Source: DATCHW01 sp036508135 (GTDB lineage: Bacteria; Bacteroidota; Ignavibacteria; Tepidaquicellales; Tepidaquicellaceae). Taken from it: DNA of 64,000 bases. The stretch spans positions 1-64,000 of the forward strand of contig DATCHW010000024.1 of the NCBI GenBank assembly GCA_036508135.1, read 5' to 3'. Both the position numbers and the translations under genes were made by a program. The notes under the pieces were generated by a model. That model was not told where the DNA came from. It did no database searches and saw only the letters and a list, made by a program, of their open reading frames with translations. Within the stretch, counting starts at the first letter, position 1. Every line of letters starts with the position of its first letter. This document shows, one piece after another, positions 54,626-64,000 of this stretch.

Positions 54626-54820
54626 GATTTTTTTAATAAATTTTTTAAAAACACATATTCCCGGATTTTATTCCGCTTGTGTCTTCCTGATAGAAGATGC
54701 GGAAAAAGAGACGAAGGGAATAGAAGAAAAACAAAAGCCGTAATTACCTCTTCGAAGCAATGTCGAAATTATTTGACTGCTTTATTAAAGGTTGAATAAG
54801 GCTTTAATGAAGGAGATAAA
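54626..54820 (+). promoter_or_regulatory. Structured leader of rpsB, probable autoregulatory or switching element
   Basis: The 195-base gap between rpsI and rpsB contains a hairpin with outer TTCCGC / GCGGAA and inner TCTTC / GAAGA stems (54671-54704). Nearer the start are two mutually exclusive hairpins: GCTTTATT / AATAAGGC (54779-54802) and ATTAAAG / CTTTAAT (54784-54808), the latter ending just before Shine-Dalgarno AAGGAG (54810-54815). rpsB leaders in other bacteria bind S2 to repress rpsB-tsf; that this one does is inference. Confidence 0.5.
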
Positions 54821-55567
54821 ATGTCAAAAGTACAAATAGAAGATTTACTACTCGCAGGTTCTCACTTTGGTCACCTCACAAGAAGATGGAATCCCAAAAT
54901 GAAGAAATACATTTTTATGGAGCGTAATGGCATCCATATTATTGATTTAAAAAAAACTCAAAGACATCTTGAAGAAGCATGTAATGCAGTTTCTAAACTC
55001 GCTTCCGAAGGAAAGAAAATCCTTTTTGTAGGTACAAAGAAACAAGCCAAAGCAATAATCAAAGAACAAGCGGAAAGATGCGAAGCATTTTATGTATCCG
55101 AAAGATGGCTCGGCGGTATGCTTACAAACTTCAATACTGTGAGAAAAAGTATAAAGAAACTTATGAATTTGCAAAAAATGGAAGCTGATGGAACGATAGA
55201 GAAGTTTGTAAAAAAAGAAAGATTGATAATGAGCAGGGATAAAGAGAAACTTGAAAAAGTTCTTAACGGTATCGCAAGTATGACAAAATTACCCGGTGCC
55301 TTGTTTGTTGTTGATGTTAAGAAAGAGCACATAGCAATTGATGAAGCGAGAAAGTTAAATATCCCGATTATAGCCATAGTTGATACAAATTGCGATCCCG
55401 AATTAAGCGAGTTTGCTATTCCTGCAAATGACGATGCCGTTAAATCAATTGAAATTATTACCAGGGCAATTGCTGATGCTTATGGAGATGGAATTCATGT
55501 TGCGAATACAAAATCAATGGATGAATCAGATGAAATGCAGGAAAAAATAGAAGAAAGAAAAAATTAA
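54821..55567 (+). CDS. rpsB: 30S ribosomal protein S2
   Basis: 248 residues. Begins SKVQIEDLLLAGSHFGHLTRRWNPKM with the conserved Gly-His pair, continues RWLGGMLTNF and PIIAIVDTNCDP. Strong ribosome site AAGGAG 5 bases before the ATG. Followed by tsf after 20 bases. Confidence 0.98.
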   Translation: MSKVQIEDLLLAGSHFGHLTRRWNPKMKKYIFMERNGIHIIDLKKTQRHLEEACNAVSKLASEGKKILFVGTKKQAKAIIKEQAERCEAFYVSERWLGGMLTNFNTVRKSIKKLMNLQKMEADGTIEKFVKKERLIMSRDKEKLEKVLNGIASMTKLPGALFVVDVKKEHIAIDEARKLNIPIIAIVDTNCDPELSEFAIPANDDAVKSIEIITRAIADAYGDGIHVANTKSMDESDEMQEKIEERKN

Positions 55568-55587
55568 TAAACAATAAAATTTTAAAT

Positions 55588-56445
55588 ATGGAAATAACAA
55601 TAAATTTAATAAAACAGTTAAGGGATAAAACGGGTGCCGGAATGACAGATTGTAAAAAGGCGCTTGTAGAAACTGATGGAAATATTGAAAAAGCCGTTGA
55701 GTTCCTTCGTAAAAAAGGAGCAGCGACTGCCTCTAAAAGAGCTGATAAAGTTGCGAAAGAAGGTGCAGTTAAATCCGCATTCAGTGAAGATAAAAAGAAA
55801 TCAGCCATGATTGAGGTGAACTGCGAAACAGATTTTGTATCTAAAGGTGATGATTTTCAAAAATTTGCTCAAAGTATCGCAGATGCGGCTTTAATTATAT
55901 CATCAAATAATAAAGAAGATATTCTAAATTACAAAGGTACAGATGGATTGAGCATTGAAGAGAATCTTAATGGAATGATGGGAAGAGTTGGAGAAAAAAT
56001 TGAATTAAGAAGAGCAAAAATTATCGCCGCTGAAAACGGTTACGTTGCAGGGTACATCCACTTTGGAAGTAAACTGGGTGCGTTAGTAGCATTTAAAGGT
56101 GATAATACTACTGAATCGGTAGAACTTGGCAACAAAATTGCTATGCAGGTTGTAGCTATGAATCCTCTCGCATTAAATCGCGATGGTATCAATAAAGAAC
56201 TTATTGAAAAAGAAAAAGAAATTTACACAAGCCAGGCAAAAAATGAAAAGAAACCGGACAATATTGTCGAAAGAATAGTTAATAATAAGATAGAAAAATT
56301 CTATCAGGAAAACTGTCTGGTCGAACAGGAATTTATTCAGGAAGCAAATACATCCGTTGGTGATTTGATTACAAATTTCAACAAAGCTAAAAGTATGAAT
56401 TTAGAAATAGTTGAATATGTCCGTTTCCAATTAGGACAGGATTAA
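55588..56445 (+). CDS. tsf: Elongation factor Ts
   Basis: 285 residues. Guanine nucleotide exchange factor for EF-Tu. N-terminal UBA-like domain and TGAGMTDCKKAL motif, then the core with VEVNCETDFVS near residue 75. Typical length and neighbour of rpsB. Confidence 0.97.
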   Translation: MEITINLIKQLRDKTGAGMTDCKKALVETDGNIEKAVEFLRKKGAATASKRADKVAKEGAVKSAFSEDKKKSAMIEVNCETDFVSKGDDFQKFAQSIADAALIISSNNKEDILNYKGTDGLSIEENLNGMMGRVGEKIELRRAKIIAAENGYVAGYIHFGSKLGALVAFKGDNTTESVELGNKIAMQVVAMNPLALNRDGINKELIEKEKEIYTSQAKNEKKPDNIVERIVNNKIEKFYQENCLVEQEFIQEANTSVGDLITNFNKAKSMNLEIVEYVRFQLGQD

Positions 56446-56464
56446 ATAACTTAAAAATTAGTCT

Positions 56465-57175
56465 ATGAAAACCCGCTTTAAAAGAATACTGCTTAAATTG
56501 AGCGGTGAATCCCTGATGGGGGATAAAAGTTTCGGAATTGATTCAGACATTGTTGACCATATTGCAGATGAGATTCTTAAGGTAACGAAATTAAATATCG
56601 AAATAGGTATTGTAATCGGTGGTGGTAACATATACCGGGGTCTCTCCGCCTCCCAGCAGGGGGTCGATAGAGTTACAGGCGATACGATGGGTATGCTTGC
56701 GACCGTGATAAATTCTCTTGCATTGCAAAATGCTCTTGAAAAGAGAGGAATATTCACGAGGATTCAGAGCGCCATAAAAATGGACGAAGTAGCCGAACCT
56801 TTTCTTTTAAGGAGAGCTGTAAGACATCTCGAGAAAAAACGTGTAGTTATTTTCTCAGCAGGCACCGGCAGTCCGTATTTTACCACTGATACCGCTGCTG
56901 CACTCAGGGCAGTAGAGATCAAAGCTGATATTATACTTAAAGGAACGCGGGTTAACGGAGTTTATGATTCCGATCCTGAAAAAAATAAAAATGCAAAGAT
57001 GTATAAGAATCTATCTTATCTTGATGTTCTTGAAAAAGATTTGAGAGTAATGGATCTTACGGCTATAACTCTTTGTCAGGAAAATAAACTTCCGATATTG
57101 GTGTTTAATATGAATGTTAAAAGCAATTTGAAAAATCTTTTGACCGGAAAGAAAGTTGGAACTATCATAAGCTAG
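56465..57175 (+). CDS. pyrH: Uridylate kinase
   Basis: 236 residues. Amino acid kinase fold; KRILLKLSGESLMG at the start, GGGNIYRG, GTGSPYFTTDTAAALRA. Converts UMP to UDP, connecting to pyrG at 6083. Next to tsf and frr in the common arrangement. Confidence 0.97.
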   Translation: MKTRFKRILLKLSGESLMGDKSFGIDSDIVDHIADEILKVTKLNIEIGIVIGGGNIYRGLSASQQGVDRVTGDTMGMLATVINSLALQNALEKRGIFTRIQSAIKMDEVAEPFLLRRAVRHLEKKRVVIFSAGTGSPYFTTDTAAALRAVEIKADIILKGTRVNGVYDSDPEKNKNAKMYKNLSYLDVLEKDLRVMDLTAITLCQENKLPILVFNMNVKSNLKNLLTGKKVGTIIS

Positions 57176-57220
57176 TTTTCATAATTTTGGAAATTAATAT
57201 ATTAATTAAAAAATTATATT

Positions 57221-57778
57221 ATGATTAAAGATATCATCAAAGCCACATCCGATAAAATGTATAAAGCTGTTGAGCATGTCAGAGTTGAATTTGTTAAAAT
57301 AAGAACCGGAAAAGCGTCCATTGGTATTCTGGACGATATTAAAGTAGATTATTACGGAAATCCAACACCGCTCAATCAGGTAGGCAATATTTCCACTCCG
57401 GATTTTCATACAATTTCTATTCAACCCTGGGATAAAACAACTATTTCGATAATAGAAAAAGCTATATTGAATTCAAGTCTTGGCTTAAATCCTACAAATG
57501 ATGGAAATGTTGTAAGAATTCCTATACCTTCCCTGACTGAAGAAAGAAGAAAAGAAATTGTTAAAATAGTCAAGCATAAAGCTGAAGAAGGCAGAATAGC
57601 AGTGAGAAATATCAGACGCGAACAAATTGATCACCTTAAAAAAACAGAAAAAGCTGAACACATTTCTGAAGATGACAGAAAAAACGGAGAAACAGAGGTT
57701 CAAAAATTGACTGATAAATATATAAAAGAGATAGATGAAGTCCTTTCCAAAAAGGAAAAAGAAATAATGGAAGTTTAA
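57221..57778 (+). CDS. frr: Ribosome recycling factor
   Basis: 185 residues. VRTGKAS-like motif here RTGKASIGILDDIKVDYYG and the domain-II hinge IPIPSLTEERRKEIVK; EEGRIAVRNIRR in the helical tip. Releases ribosomes after termination with EF-G. Confidence 0.97.
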   Translation: MIKDIIKATSDKMYKAVEHVRVEFVKIRTGKASIGILDDIKVDYYGNPTPLNQVGNISTPDFHTISIQPWDKTTISIIEKAILNSSLGLNPTNDGNVVRIPIPSLTEERRKEIVKIVKHKAEEGRIAVRNIRREQIDHLKKTEKAEHISEDDRKNGETEVQKLTDKYIKEIDEVLSKKEKEIMEV

Positions 57779-57797
57779 TTTTAAACTTCAAGATTAT

Positions 57798-59057
57798 ATG
57801 ATTAAGTTTTGGTTCTTTACTTATAATATTCTCTTGATTCCTTTAACCTGGATTTCGTTCCACATTTTGGGTTTATTTAATACTAAAGTACGTCAGGGAA
57901 TATCCGGCAGAAAGCAGGAATTCCCTGTTTTTTTACCCGGTGAAAAAGTCGTTCTTATTCATTCATCATCCCTTGGTGAATATCAACAAGCTTTACCGCT
58001 GGTTGATGAATTTTTGAATTTGAATTATAAAATAGTTCTCACTTTCTTCTCTCCATCAGGATATCTTAATGCAAAAATCGATAATGAAAACATTACAAAA
58101 TTATATTTACCCTTCGATAGTTATCGCCGGATAGAAAAATTTCTTAATGATATTCACCCTGAATTTCTCGTTCTCATCAGATATGACCTATGGTTTAATC
58201 TCTTATTTATCGCAAGCAAAAGAAATATTAAGATAATACTTGCAAATGCACGATACGATGAAAATGACAAATTCTGGAATATTCCGGTATCAAGATCTTT
58301 TAAAAAATCTCTTTACAGTTTTATCAATAAAATATTCGTGATTGATGAACAAGATGAATCTTCTTATAAAAAGCTATTACCTTCTTCTGAAGTAATCAGG
58401 GTGGGAGATTCCAAGTTTGAGCGTGTTTATGAGGCATCAAAAAATGTTAACAAAAATAATATTCTTCCTCCTGAAGTGATCAATGGGAAAAAAGTATTCG
58501 TCATAGGCAGCTCCTGGAGGCAGGATGAAGATATTTTACTTCCCGTGATAAATAAAATAATCAAATATGAAAAGAACCTGCTCACCATACTCGTTCCTCA
58601 CGAACCGAAGGAAACGAAAATAAAACATATTGAAATCAATATACAAAGCAAATTTGAAAACTTGAATTATATTCGTTACTCCAATATTGATAATTATAAA
58701 AACCAGAACCTTATAATTGTAAATTGTATAGGTAAATTATTAAGCTTATATTCCATTGCAAATATTAGTTATGTTGGTGGTGGATTTAAATCCGGTTTGC
58801 ATAATGTATTGGAACCTGCAATATTTAATATACCCGTGCTTTTCAACAATCAGGTGAAAAACTCGGATGAAGATGAAATGATGCTGAAATATGGATGCGG
58901 TATACTGATTAATAATCAATCGCAGTTCTACAGAGTTATCAGGACGCTGTTAAGAAATGATGATCTTAGAATTGAAACGGGAAATAAATGCAAGGATCTG
59001 TTCAAAGAAACTCTTGGAACAGCAAAAAAGATAATTGAAAATATAACAAATTCTTAA
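57798..59057 (+). CDS. waaA: 3-deoxy-D-manno-octulosonic acid transferase
   Basis: 419 residues, GT30 family. N-terminal membrane anchor (about 1-26), then HSSSLGEYQQ with the catalytic-type glutamate E61, and the GT-B C-terminal half with GGGFKSGLHNVLEPA. Adds Kdo from CMP-Kdo (made by kdsB) to the lipid A precursor. 20 bases after frr. Confidence 0.93.
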   Translation: MIKFWFFTYNILLIPLTWISFHILGLFNTKVRQGISGRKQEFPVFLPGEKVVLIHSSSLGEYQQALPLVDEFLNLNYKIVLTFFSPSGYLNAKIDNENITKLYLPFDSYRRIEKFLNDIHPEFLVLIRYDLWFNLLFIASKRNIKIILANARYDENDKFWNIPVSRSFKKSLYSFINKIFVIDEQDESSYKKLLPSSEVIRVGDSKFERVYEASKNVNKNNILPPEVINGKKVFVIGSSWRQDEDILLPVINKIIKYEKNLLTILVPHEPKETKIKHIEINIQSKFENLNYIRYSNIDNYKNQNLIIVNCIGKLLSLYSIANISYVGGGFKSGLHNVLEPAIFNIPVLFNNQVKNSDEDEMMLKYGCGILINNQSQFYRVIRTLLRNDDLRIETGNKCKDLFKETLGTAKKIIENITNS

Positions 59058-59061
59058 AATT

Positions 59062-59652
59062 ATGTTTAACGCAAATAATTTTATTAGTGATTCCTTAATG
59101 GAAAGTTCAGAAGTTAAATTAGAAATTCTTAAGACATGTAAAAAAGATATTCTTAAGGTTACCGAAATTATTATCAATGCTGTCAAAACCGGTAATAAAC
59201 TTTTGTTTTGCGGAAATGGTGGCAGTGCTGCAGATTGCCAGCATCTTGCAACAGAATTTATGATCAGACTTTCTCACAATATTCATCGTCCTGCTATTCC
59301 TGCCATTGCCATCACTACCGATTCATCAAATCTTACTGCCGGAGGAAATGACATTGGTTTCGAAAATATATTTGCAAGAAATGTCGAAGGCTTGGGGAAT
59401 AAGGGTGATATACTTATAGGTATATCTACAAGCGGCAACTCGAAAAATATTTTAAATGCATTTGCTAAAGCAAAAGAAAAAGGAATAGTCCGGATCGGTT
59501 TTCTCGGTAAGACCGGCGGAAATATGATTCAGCATTCTGATTATTCTATTTGCATACCTTCTCTTAATGTCCAGAGAATCCAGGAAGGGCATATCACAGC
59601 GGGACATATCATTTGCGAGATTGTAGAAAGGACTTTATATGAAGGAGCCTGA
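59062..59652 (+). CDS. gmhA: Phosphoheptose isomerase
   Basis: 196 residues, SIS domain. FCGNGGSAADCQHLATEF and GISTSGNSKNI motifs. Converts sedoheptulose-7-phosphate to D-glycero-D-manno-heptose-7-phosphate for LPS heptose (or similar ADP-heptose) synthesis. Five bases after waaA; the last gene of the operon. Confidence 0.94.
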   Translation: MFNANNFISDSLMESSEVKLEILKTCKKDILKVTEIIINAVKTGNKLLFCGNGGSAADCQHLATEFMIRLSHNIHRPAIPAIAITTDSSNLTAGGNDIGFENIFARNVEGLGNKGDILIGISTSGNSKNILNAFAKAKEKGIVRIGFLGKTGGNMIQHSDYSICIPSLNVQRIQEGHITAGHIICEIVERTLYEGA

Positions 59653-59676
59653 ATTAATATTTAATCCGGGCTCCTT
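59642..59676 (+). terminator. Hairpin at the end of gmhA
   Basis: The stem AAGGAGCC / GGCTCCTT (59642-59649 and 59669-59676) overlaps the gmhA stop. The T run is poor, so it is a likely but weak terminator between convergent genes. Confidence 0.55.
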
Positions 59677-59698
59677 TGAAAATTAATATTCTTACTTC

Positions 59699-61465
59699 TT
59701 ATTTATTGGAGTAATACTCATTACCATCAGTTTCTTTTACTACGAAGTAATAAGTCACTGAGTTTAAATCTTTAACACCTTTCAATACTGCACTGCCTTC
59801 GAATGCATTATCGGTTGGTTCGTTGATTTTTGTTAAATCAAGGTTGACCTCTTTGGATTTCCCTCCGGAAATTGAGTAAATGCATTTCGCAGTGTTTATA
59901 TCGATTGGTTTGTTCGATGCAAACCTTGTTTTTAATACTAAATCATTTCCAAGCACTGAGGAGGAAAAATATTTTCCCCAGATAAACCCAAATGATATAA
60001 TAGCATCATAAGCATTCACTATCCCATATCCATAAACATTATTTGGATTATTTGCAAGGCTTGATGTTTTTCTTAAAGCATTAATTACTTCCATCGGAGT
60101 AAGTTCAGGATGAGCAGATAATACCAGAGCACAAACTCCCGCTACTATCGGACACGATAAAGAAGTTCCGTTCATTCCGGTATAAGAACTGTCATTTTTT
60201 ACAAATGTAGGGTCAAGAGCGGAGTAAACTTTTATTCCTGGTCCGACAAAATCCGGTTTAATTCTTCCGTCACTTGAAGGTCCGTTAGAACTGAAAGAAG
60301 CAATATTACCATTGTAATCAACTGCACCGACAGCGATAATCGAATCGGCATCACCATTTGCAATGGATGGCTGAGTTGTTTGATTATAATTCCCGATAGA
60401 ATTACACACTATTACTCCAAGATAAGCTGACCTGCTTGCAGCAATCGAAACAATAGTGGTTCTGCCATCGTAATCGCCGTACACGTATGAATTATTTGCA
60501 AATGGGTCATCCCATGTTTTATAACCCAATGAACTTGTTATAACGTCTACACCTTTAGCTTCAGCCCACTCTGCAGCTTCCATCCAGAAATCTTCTTCCA
60601 TTGGTGTTTCAGTTGCGGTGTATTCTGTCTTTGCCAATATTATTTCTGCTCCGAATGACGGACCGATTAATTTTCCCTCTTTATATCCGCAGGCTGCAGA
60701 TAAAGTTGCTGTCCCATGCATACCTTGCTGAGGAGAATCCTTGTATTTTTGGTTTTCCTCTTTGCCGGTATTATTATCTTCATTAATAAAATCATACTCA
60801 TCAATGATTTTCAAATTTTTTAATGCTTCATGGCTCCTCCATTCAAATCCGTCGTCAAAACTTGCAAATAGCACACCCTGACCGTTAATCCCAAGATTAT
60901 GTACTTTCGGAACATTAACCATTTTGTCCTGATTTAACGAGTTACCATATTTAAGCAAATCATTATCAATCTCGGGAGTGAATAAACTCAAAGGTTTATA
61001 GAATTTATTATAAATAGGTCCTGTAAAATTATTATTTTGAGTAATTAATTTTTTTACTAACTTTAATCCTTTCACGAAACTCAATCCTAAAACTTGTTTT
61101 ACCTGTGAAGGAGTTAAATAAGCACTTACTCCGTTAAGCCATTTTGATTTTGCAATCAATGTAACGCCTAAATTAGAAACACCGGTTACATAACTATTTT
61201 CTAAAGGCAAATCCTGAAAGTCAACAAGCTTATCATCGGAAAGAACTTTCAATCTTCTTTTTATTGCTCTGTCCGACAGAAGATTTATCCCGGTGTTATA
61301 AGCATCAGAACCCGATGTAATTTGCATATCGGGCTTGTAGCTTCCCTTATCCTTGAAAATTATCCAATATTTTGTATCGGCAATTTCCTGGGCATAAACC
61401 GAATAAGATATTAAAATGGTAAATAAAATTAAAAACAATTTAATAATATTTCGTTTTATTTGCAT
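59699..61465 (-). CDS. Secreted S8-family subtilisin-like protease
   Basis: 588 residues. Signal peptide (1-25), prodomain of about 160 residues, then a catalytic domain with D204 (SFDDGF), H250 (MHGTAT) and S435 (NGTSLSCP). A short beta domain ends the protein without a T9SS motif, so secretion beyond the periplasm is uncertain. ATG 61465; 114 bases downstream of the E2 gene on the same strand. Confidence 0.92.
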   Translation of the reverse strand: MQIKRNIIKLFLILFTILISYSVYAQEIADTKYWIIFKDKGSYKPDMQITSGSDAYNTGINLLSDRAIKRRLKVLSDDKLVDFQDLPLENSYVTGVSNLGVTLIAKSKWLNGVSAYLTPSQVKQVLGLSFVKGLKLVKKLITQNNNFTGPIYNKFYKPLSLFTPEIDNDLLKYGNSLNQDKMVNVPKVHNLGINGQGVLFASFDDGFEWRSHEALKNLKIIDEYDFINEDNNTGKEENQKYKDSPQQGMHGTATLSAACGYKEGKLIGPSFGAEIILAKTEYTATETPMEEDFWMEAAEWAEAKGVDVITSSLGYKTWDDPFANNSYVYGDYDGRTTIVSIAASRSAYLGVIVCNSIGNYNQTTQPSIANGDADSIIAVGAVDYNGNIASFSSNGPSSDGRIKPDFVGPGIKVYSALDPTFVKNDSSYTGMNGTSLSCPIVAGVCALVLSAHPELTPMEVINALRKTSSLANNPNNVYGYGIVNAYDAIISFGFIWGKYFSSSVLGNDLVLKTRFASNKPIDINTAKCIYSISGGKSKEVNLDLTKINEPTDNAFEGSAVLKGVKDLNSVTYYFVVKETDGNEYYSNK

Positions 61466-61579
61466 ACTGTATTTATTTAAATTTATTTGAAAAATTTTTA
61501 ATAATATTACGAACGATGAAAAAGTAGTAAAAACAATTATCCACCTTTATCTACGTTTATTTTACATATTAGTTACGAA

Positions 61580-62926
61580 TTACTCCTTAAAATTTTCAAG
61601 ATAATGAGCTATTTTCATAACAAATTTCCCGCCTAATGCACCGTCAATTAATCTATGGTCAAAAGATAATGTCAGGTACATAATAGGTTTAATAACAACA
61701 AAATCACCGTCCGGCGTCTCAAGAACTGCAGGGCGTTTCTTTACCGCTCCTATACCAAGAATAGCAACCTGCGGCTGGTTAATTATCATAGTTCCAAGCA
61801 TATTCCCGAATACTCCGAAATTTGATATAGTGAATGTTCCTCCTTGTATTTCATCGAGTGATAGTTTTTTCACTTTTGCTCTTTTGCCTAAATCATTGAT
61901 ATCTCTTGAAAGACCCACTAAATTTTTTCCGTCTGCGTTTTTTATTACAGGTACTATCAATCCGCCGTTTTCCATTGCAACAGCAAAACCTAAATTAATT
62001 CTGCTTCTCATAATTGCTCTGAAAGGTGCAGTTGAATCGTCTATGATGGAGTTTATGAGGGGGAAATCTTTTAGTGCTTTAACTACTGCGTCAGCTATAA
62101 ACGGCATATATGTTAATTTGAATCCTTCATTTCTTTCAAATTCAGGCTGCATGCTTTTTCTCGCTTTTTCAACACTTGTCATATCAACTTCGGCAATTGC
62201 ATTCACGTGAGGAGAAATTGCAACCGACTCGACCATATGATCCGCCATCTTTTGCCGGATGTTGTCAAATTCTAATATGCTCAATCCTTCCTCATCATAA
62301 TCAATTACATGCTTCTGAACAGCAGAAGTTCTTTCTTTCTTTGTCTCTGCTTTTGGTGCTTCCACAGGTTTTTGTGTAGATATAGGTTTTTCTTCTGCTT
62401 TCGGTTCTACCGGATGCTCAGTTCTTGTTTTTAAATATTCAAGTATATCTTTTTTTGTTACTCTCCCTTCTATCCCGGTTCCCTTAAGTTTATCAAGTTC
62501 TGCCATGCTCACCCCTTCTTTGCTTGCGATATTCATTACGAGAGGGGAGTAAAACTTGCCGCTCTGGCTTATTTCCTGAGGTACAGTTTTTTCTTCCGGT
62601 TTAATTTCTTCGGATTTCTGTGGTATTACGGCAGGTTTCTTTTCCGCAACTGGAGCGGTGACAGGTGCTGATTCTATTTTTGCATCTGCTTCAGTATTTA
62701 ATCTTGCAATTACTTTACCAACTTCTACAACTTCATTTTCTTTGTATAAAATTTCCACCAATATTCCTGCTTCCGGTGAAGGGACTTCTGTATCCACTTT
62801 ATCTGTAGAAATTTCCAAAATAGATTCATCTCTTTCTATCTTATCACCGGCTTTTTTCATCCACCTTAAAATTGTACCTTCCATTATTGACTCACCCATT
62901 TTGGGCATTACAATATCAACAACCAT
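61580..62926 (-). CDS. 2-oxoacid dehydrogenase dihydrolipoyl acyltransferase (E2)
   Basis: 448 residues. N-terminal lipoyl domain with K43 (STDKVDTEVPSP), a charged Pro/Glu/Lys linker, the E3-binding peripheral domain (about 125-160), another linker, and a catalytic domain with H424 and D428 (DHRLIDGA). The sequence fits succinyl- or branched-chain-type E2 (sucB/bkdB) rather than clearly one of them. E1 and E3 genes are not adjacent. Ribosome site AGGAG 10 bases before ATG 62926. Confidence 0.92.
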   Translation of the reverse strand: MVVDIVMPKMGESIMEGTILRWMKKAGDKIERDESILEISTDKVDTEVPSPEAGILVEILYKENEVVEVGKVIARLNTEADAKIESAPVTAPVAEKKPAVIPQKSEEIKPEEKTVPQEISQSGKFYSPLVMNIASKEGVSMAELDKLKGTGIEGRVTKKDILEYLKTRTEHPVEPKAEEKPISTQKPVEAPKAETKKERTSAVQKHVIDYDEEGLSILEFDNIRQKMADHMVESVAISPHVNAIAEVDMTSVEKARKSMQPEFERNEGFKLTYMPFIADAVVKALKDFPLINSIIDDSTAPFRAIMRSRINLGFAVAMENGGLIVPVIKNADGKNLVGLSRDINDLGKRAKVKKLSLDEIQGGTFTISNFGVFGNMLGTMIINQPQVAILGIGAVKKRPAVLETPDGDFVVIKPIMYLTLSFDHRLIDGALGGKFVMKIAHYLENFKE

Positions 62927-63010
62927 TAAATTATTTCTCCTGATTAAATTATTATAAAATCTAAATAATTGATTCTATTAATGTAACAATACTTTTGATT
63001 AAAAAATTTA

Positions 63011-63943
63011 TCAGTTTAAATCAAAAAGTGAACTGATTGATTCATTCTTGTTTGTTCTCATTATTGCTTCTGCAAATATCTTAGCTACTGATACAACTGC
63101 AATCTTCGACGATTGTTCTTTAAGCGGTATTGTATCAGAAACCAGTAATTTCGTAAGGGAAGAATTATTAATCCTTTCCAACGCATTGCCAGAAAGAATC
63201 GGGTGTGTGCAGGCTCCGTAAATATCCAATGCTCCTTTATCTTTTAAAGCTTCCACTGCATTTACGAAAGTCCCGCCTGTATCCATTAAATCATCGATTA
63301 TCAAAATATTTTTATCTTTCACTTCACCGATTATGTTCATTATCTCGGCAACATTTTGTTTGGGTCTTCTTTTGTCAATTAATATCAGGTCTGCGTGAAG
63401 CCTTTTTGCATAAGCTCTTGCCATTTTGATGCTTCCAACATCGGGAGAAGCAACTGCAAGATTCTCAATATTTAATTTCCTGAAATAATTCAGAAAAACA
63501 CCCGAAGCGTATAAATGGTCAACCGGTATATCAAAAAAACCCTGTATTTGAGCAGCATGCAGGTCCATTGTTATCACTCTGTCTGCACCTGCCTCCATCA
63601 GCAAGTTTGCTACAAGTTTCGACGTGATTGCCACTCTTGGCATATCTTTTCTGTCTTGTCTTGCATAACCGAAGTATGGGATTACTGCATTTATCTGAGC
63701 CGCTGAGGATCTTCTTGCCGCATCTATCATAATGAGAAGTTCCATAAGATGGTCTGCAGGAGGAAAAGTGGATTGCACAAGAAATACATCACATCCCCGA
63801 ATATTTTCATTATATTTCATCCATATTTCACCGTCAGAAAATGTTTTGAATTCACAATCCCCCAATTTCAGATTTAATTCTTCTGTAATTCTCTGACTGA
63901 AATAAGAAGATGATCTGCCTGAAAAAATTTTTAATAATGCCAT
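63011..63943 (-). CDS. prs: Ribose-phosphate pyrophosphokinase
   Basis: 310 residues. Makes PRPP from ribose-5-phosphate and ATP. YFGYARQDRK flexible loop, DLHAAQIQGFFDIPVDHL, and the PRPP-binding IIDDLMDTGGTF. Length standard. ATG 63943. No promoter recognised in the last 57 bases of the window. Confidence 0.97.
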   Translation of the reverse strand: MALLKIFSGRSSSYFSQRITEELNLKLGDCEFKTFSDGEIWMKYNENIRGCDVFLVQSTFPPADHLMELLIMIDAARRSSAAQINAVIPYFGYARQDRKDMPRVAITSKLVANLLMEAGADRVITMDLHAAQIQGFFDIPVDHLYASGVFLNYFRKLNIENLAVASPDVGSIKMARAYAKRLHADLILIDKRRPKQNVAEIMNIIGEVKDKNILIIDDLMDTGGTFVNAVEALKDKGALDIYGACTHPILSGNALERINNSSLTKLLVSDTIPLKEQSSKIAVVSVAKIFAEAIMRTNKNESISSLFDLN

Positions 63944-64000
63944 TTTGTAAGTAATAATTTTATTTTAATAAAATTAAAAAATAATGATTATACAATCAAT

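Noticed and set aside
54429..54743. 104-residue frame overlapping rpsI and the rpsB leader
   Set aside because: Out of frame with rpsI and running through the structured leader; no ribosome site.

Overview
The window is a strongly AT-rich piece of bacterial chromosome. It looks like a member of the Bacteroidota/Chlorobiota/Ignavibacteriota superphylum, and Ignavibacteria-like is my best guess. Four secreted proteins end in type IX secretion (T9SS) C-terminal sorting domains, three with the QNYPNPFN form and one with a VYPNPYK form. One promoter fits the Bacteroidota sigma consensus (TTG, about 20 bases, then TAnnTTTG) just upstream of rplM. Many genes appear to start at TTG with little Shine-Dalgarno sequence. 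The outer-membrane set (lptD, kdsB, waaA, gmhA, ExbB/ExbD) shows a Gram-negative envelope with Kdo/heptose LPS. The taxon is inferred from these traits, not from a marker search.

Layout. 1-480: three tandem copies of a palindromic repeat. 480-3233: wbpE-wbpB-wbpD-like genes for a diacetamido uronic acid of a surface polysaccharide. 3234-3632: a duplicated terminator enclosing more palindromic repeats. 3633-9780 (minus): a CtpE-like P-type ATPase, pyrG and a MetH lacking its two N-terminal catalytic modules. 9968-13383: kdsB, plsC, an isochorismatase-fold hydrolase and a membrane metallophosphoesterase. 13411-19433 (minus): a T9SS cargo protein, a small membrane protein, a polyprenyl-phosphate sugar transferase and recG. 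19521-28387: a broken gene start, then a secreted M14 carboxypeptidase, a YtcJ-like amidohydrolase and a large secreted subtilase. 28442-32424: HU, a fatty-acid-hydroxylase-like membrane protein, an MFS exporter, an orphan T9SS domain, tRNA-Ser(GGA), a MITE-like palindrome and a DedA protein. 32442-36927: an EVE protein, a PcrA/UvrD helicase, rlmN and adk. 37015-39419: a STAS protein and an ExbB-ExbD-ExbD energising unit. 39556-46788: two TPM-domain proteins, lptD, dapF, a PPK2 kinase and a T9SS cargo. 47081-53568: an unknown protein, a GT39-like transferase, a histidine kinase, a FecCD permease and mnmE. 53743-59652: rplM-rpsI-rpsB-tsf-pyrH-frr-waaA-gmhA, a translation operon running into LPS core synthesis. 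59699-63943 (minus): a second subtilase, a 2-oxoacid dehydrogenase E2 and prs.

How it fits together. kdsB supplies CMP-Kdo, waaA transfers Kdo to lipid A, gmhA starts heptose synthesis and lptD inserts LPS in the outer membrane. The wbp genes and the sugar transferase would feed an O-antigen or exopolysaccharide. ExbB/ExbD would energise outer-membrane transport. The T9SS cargo proteins are exported proteases and surface proteins. Most of the window is ordinary core genome and I see no convincing undescribed multi-gene system. The most unusual items are the truncated MetH, the compound palindromic repeats, the orphan T9SS domain and frameshifted gene start, the MITE-like palindrome and a structured leader before rpsB.
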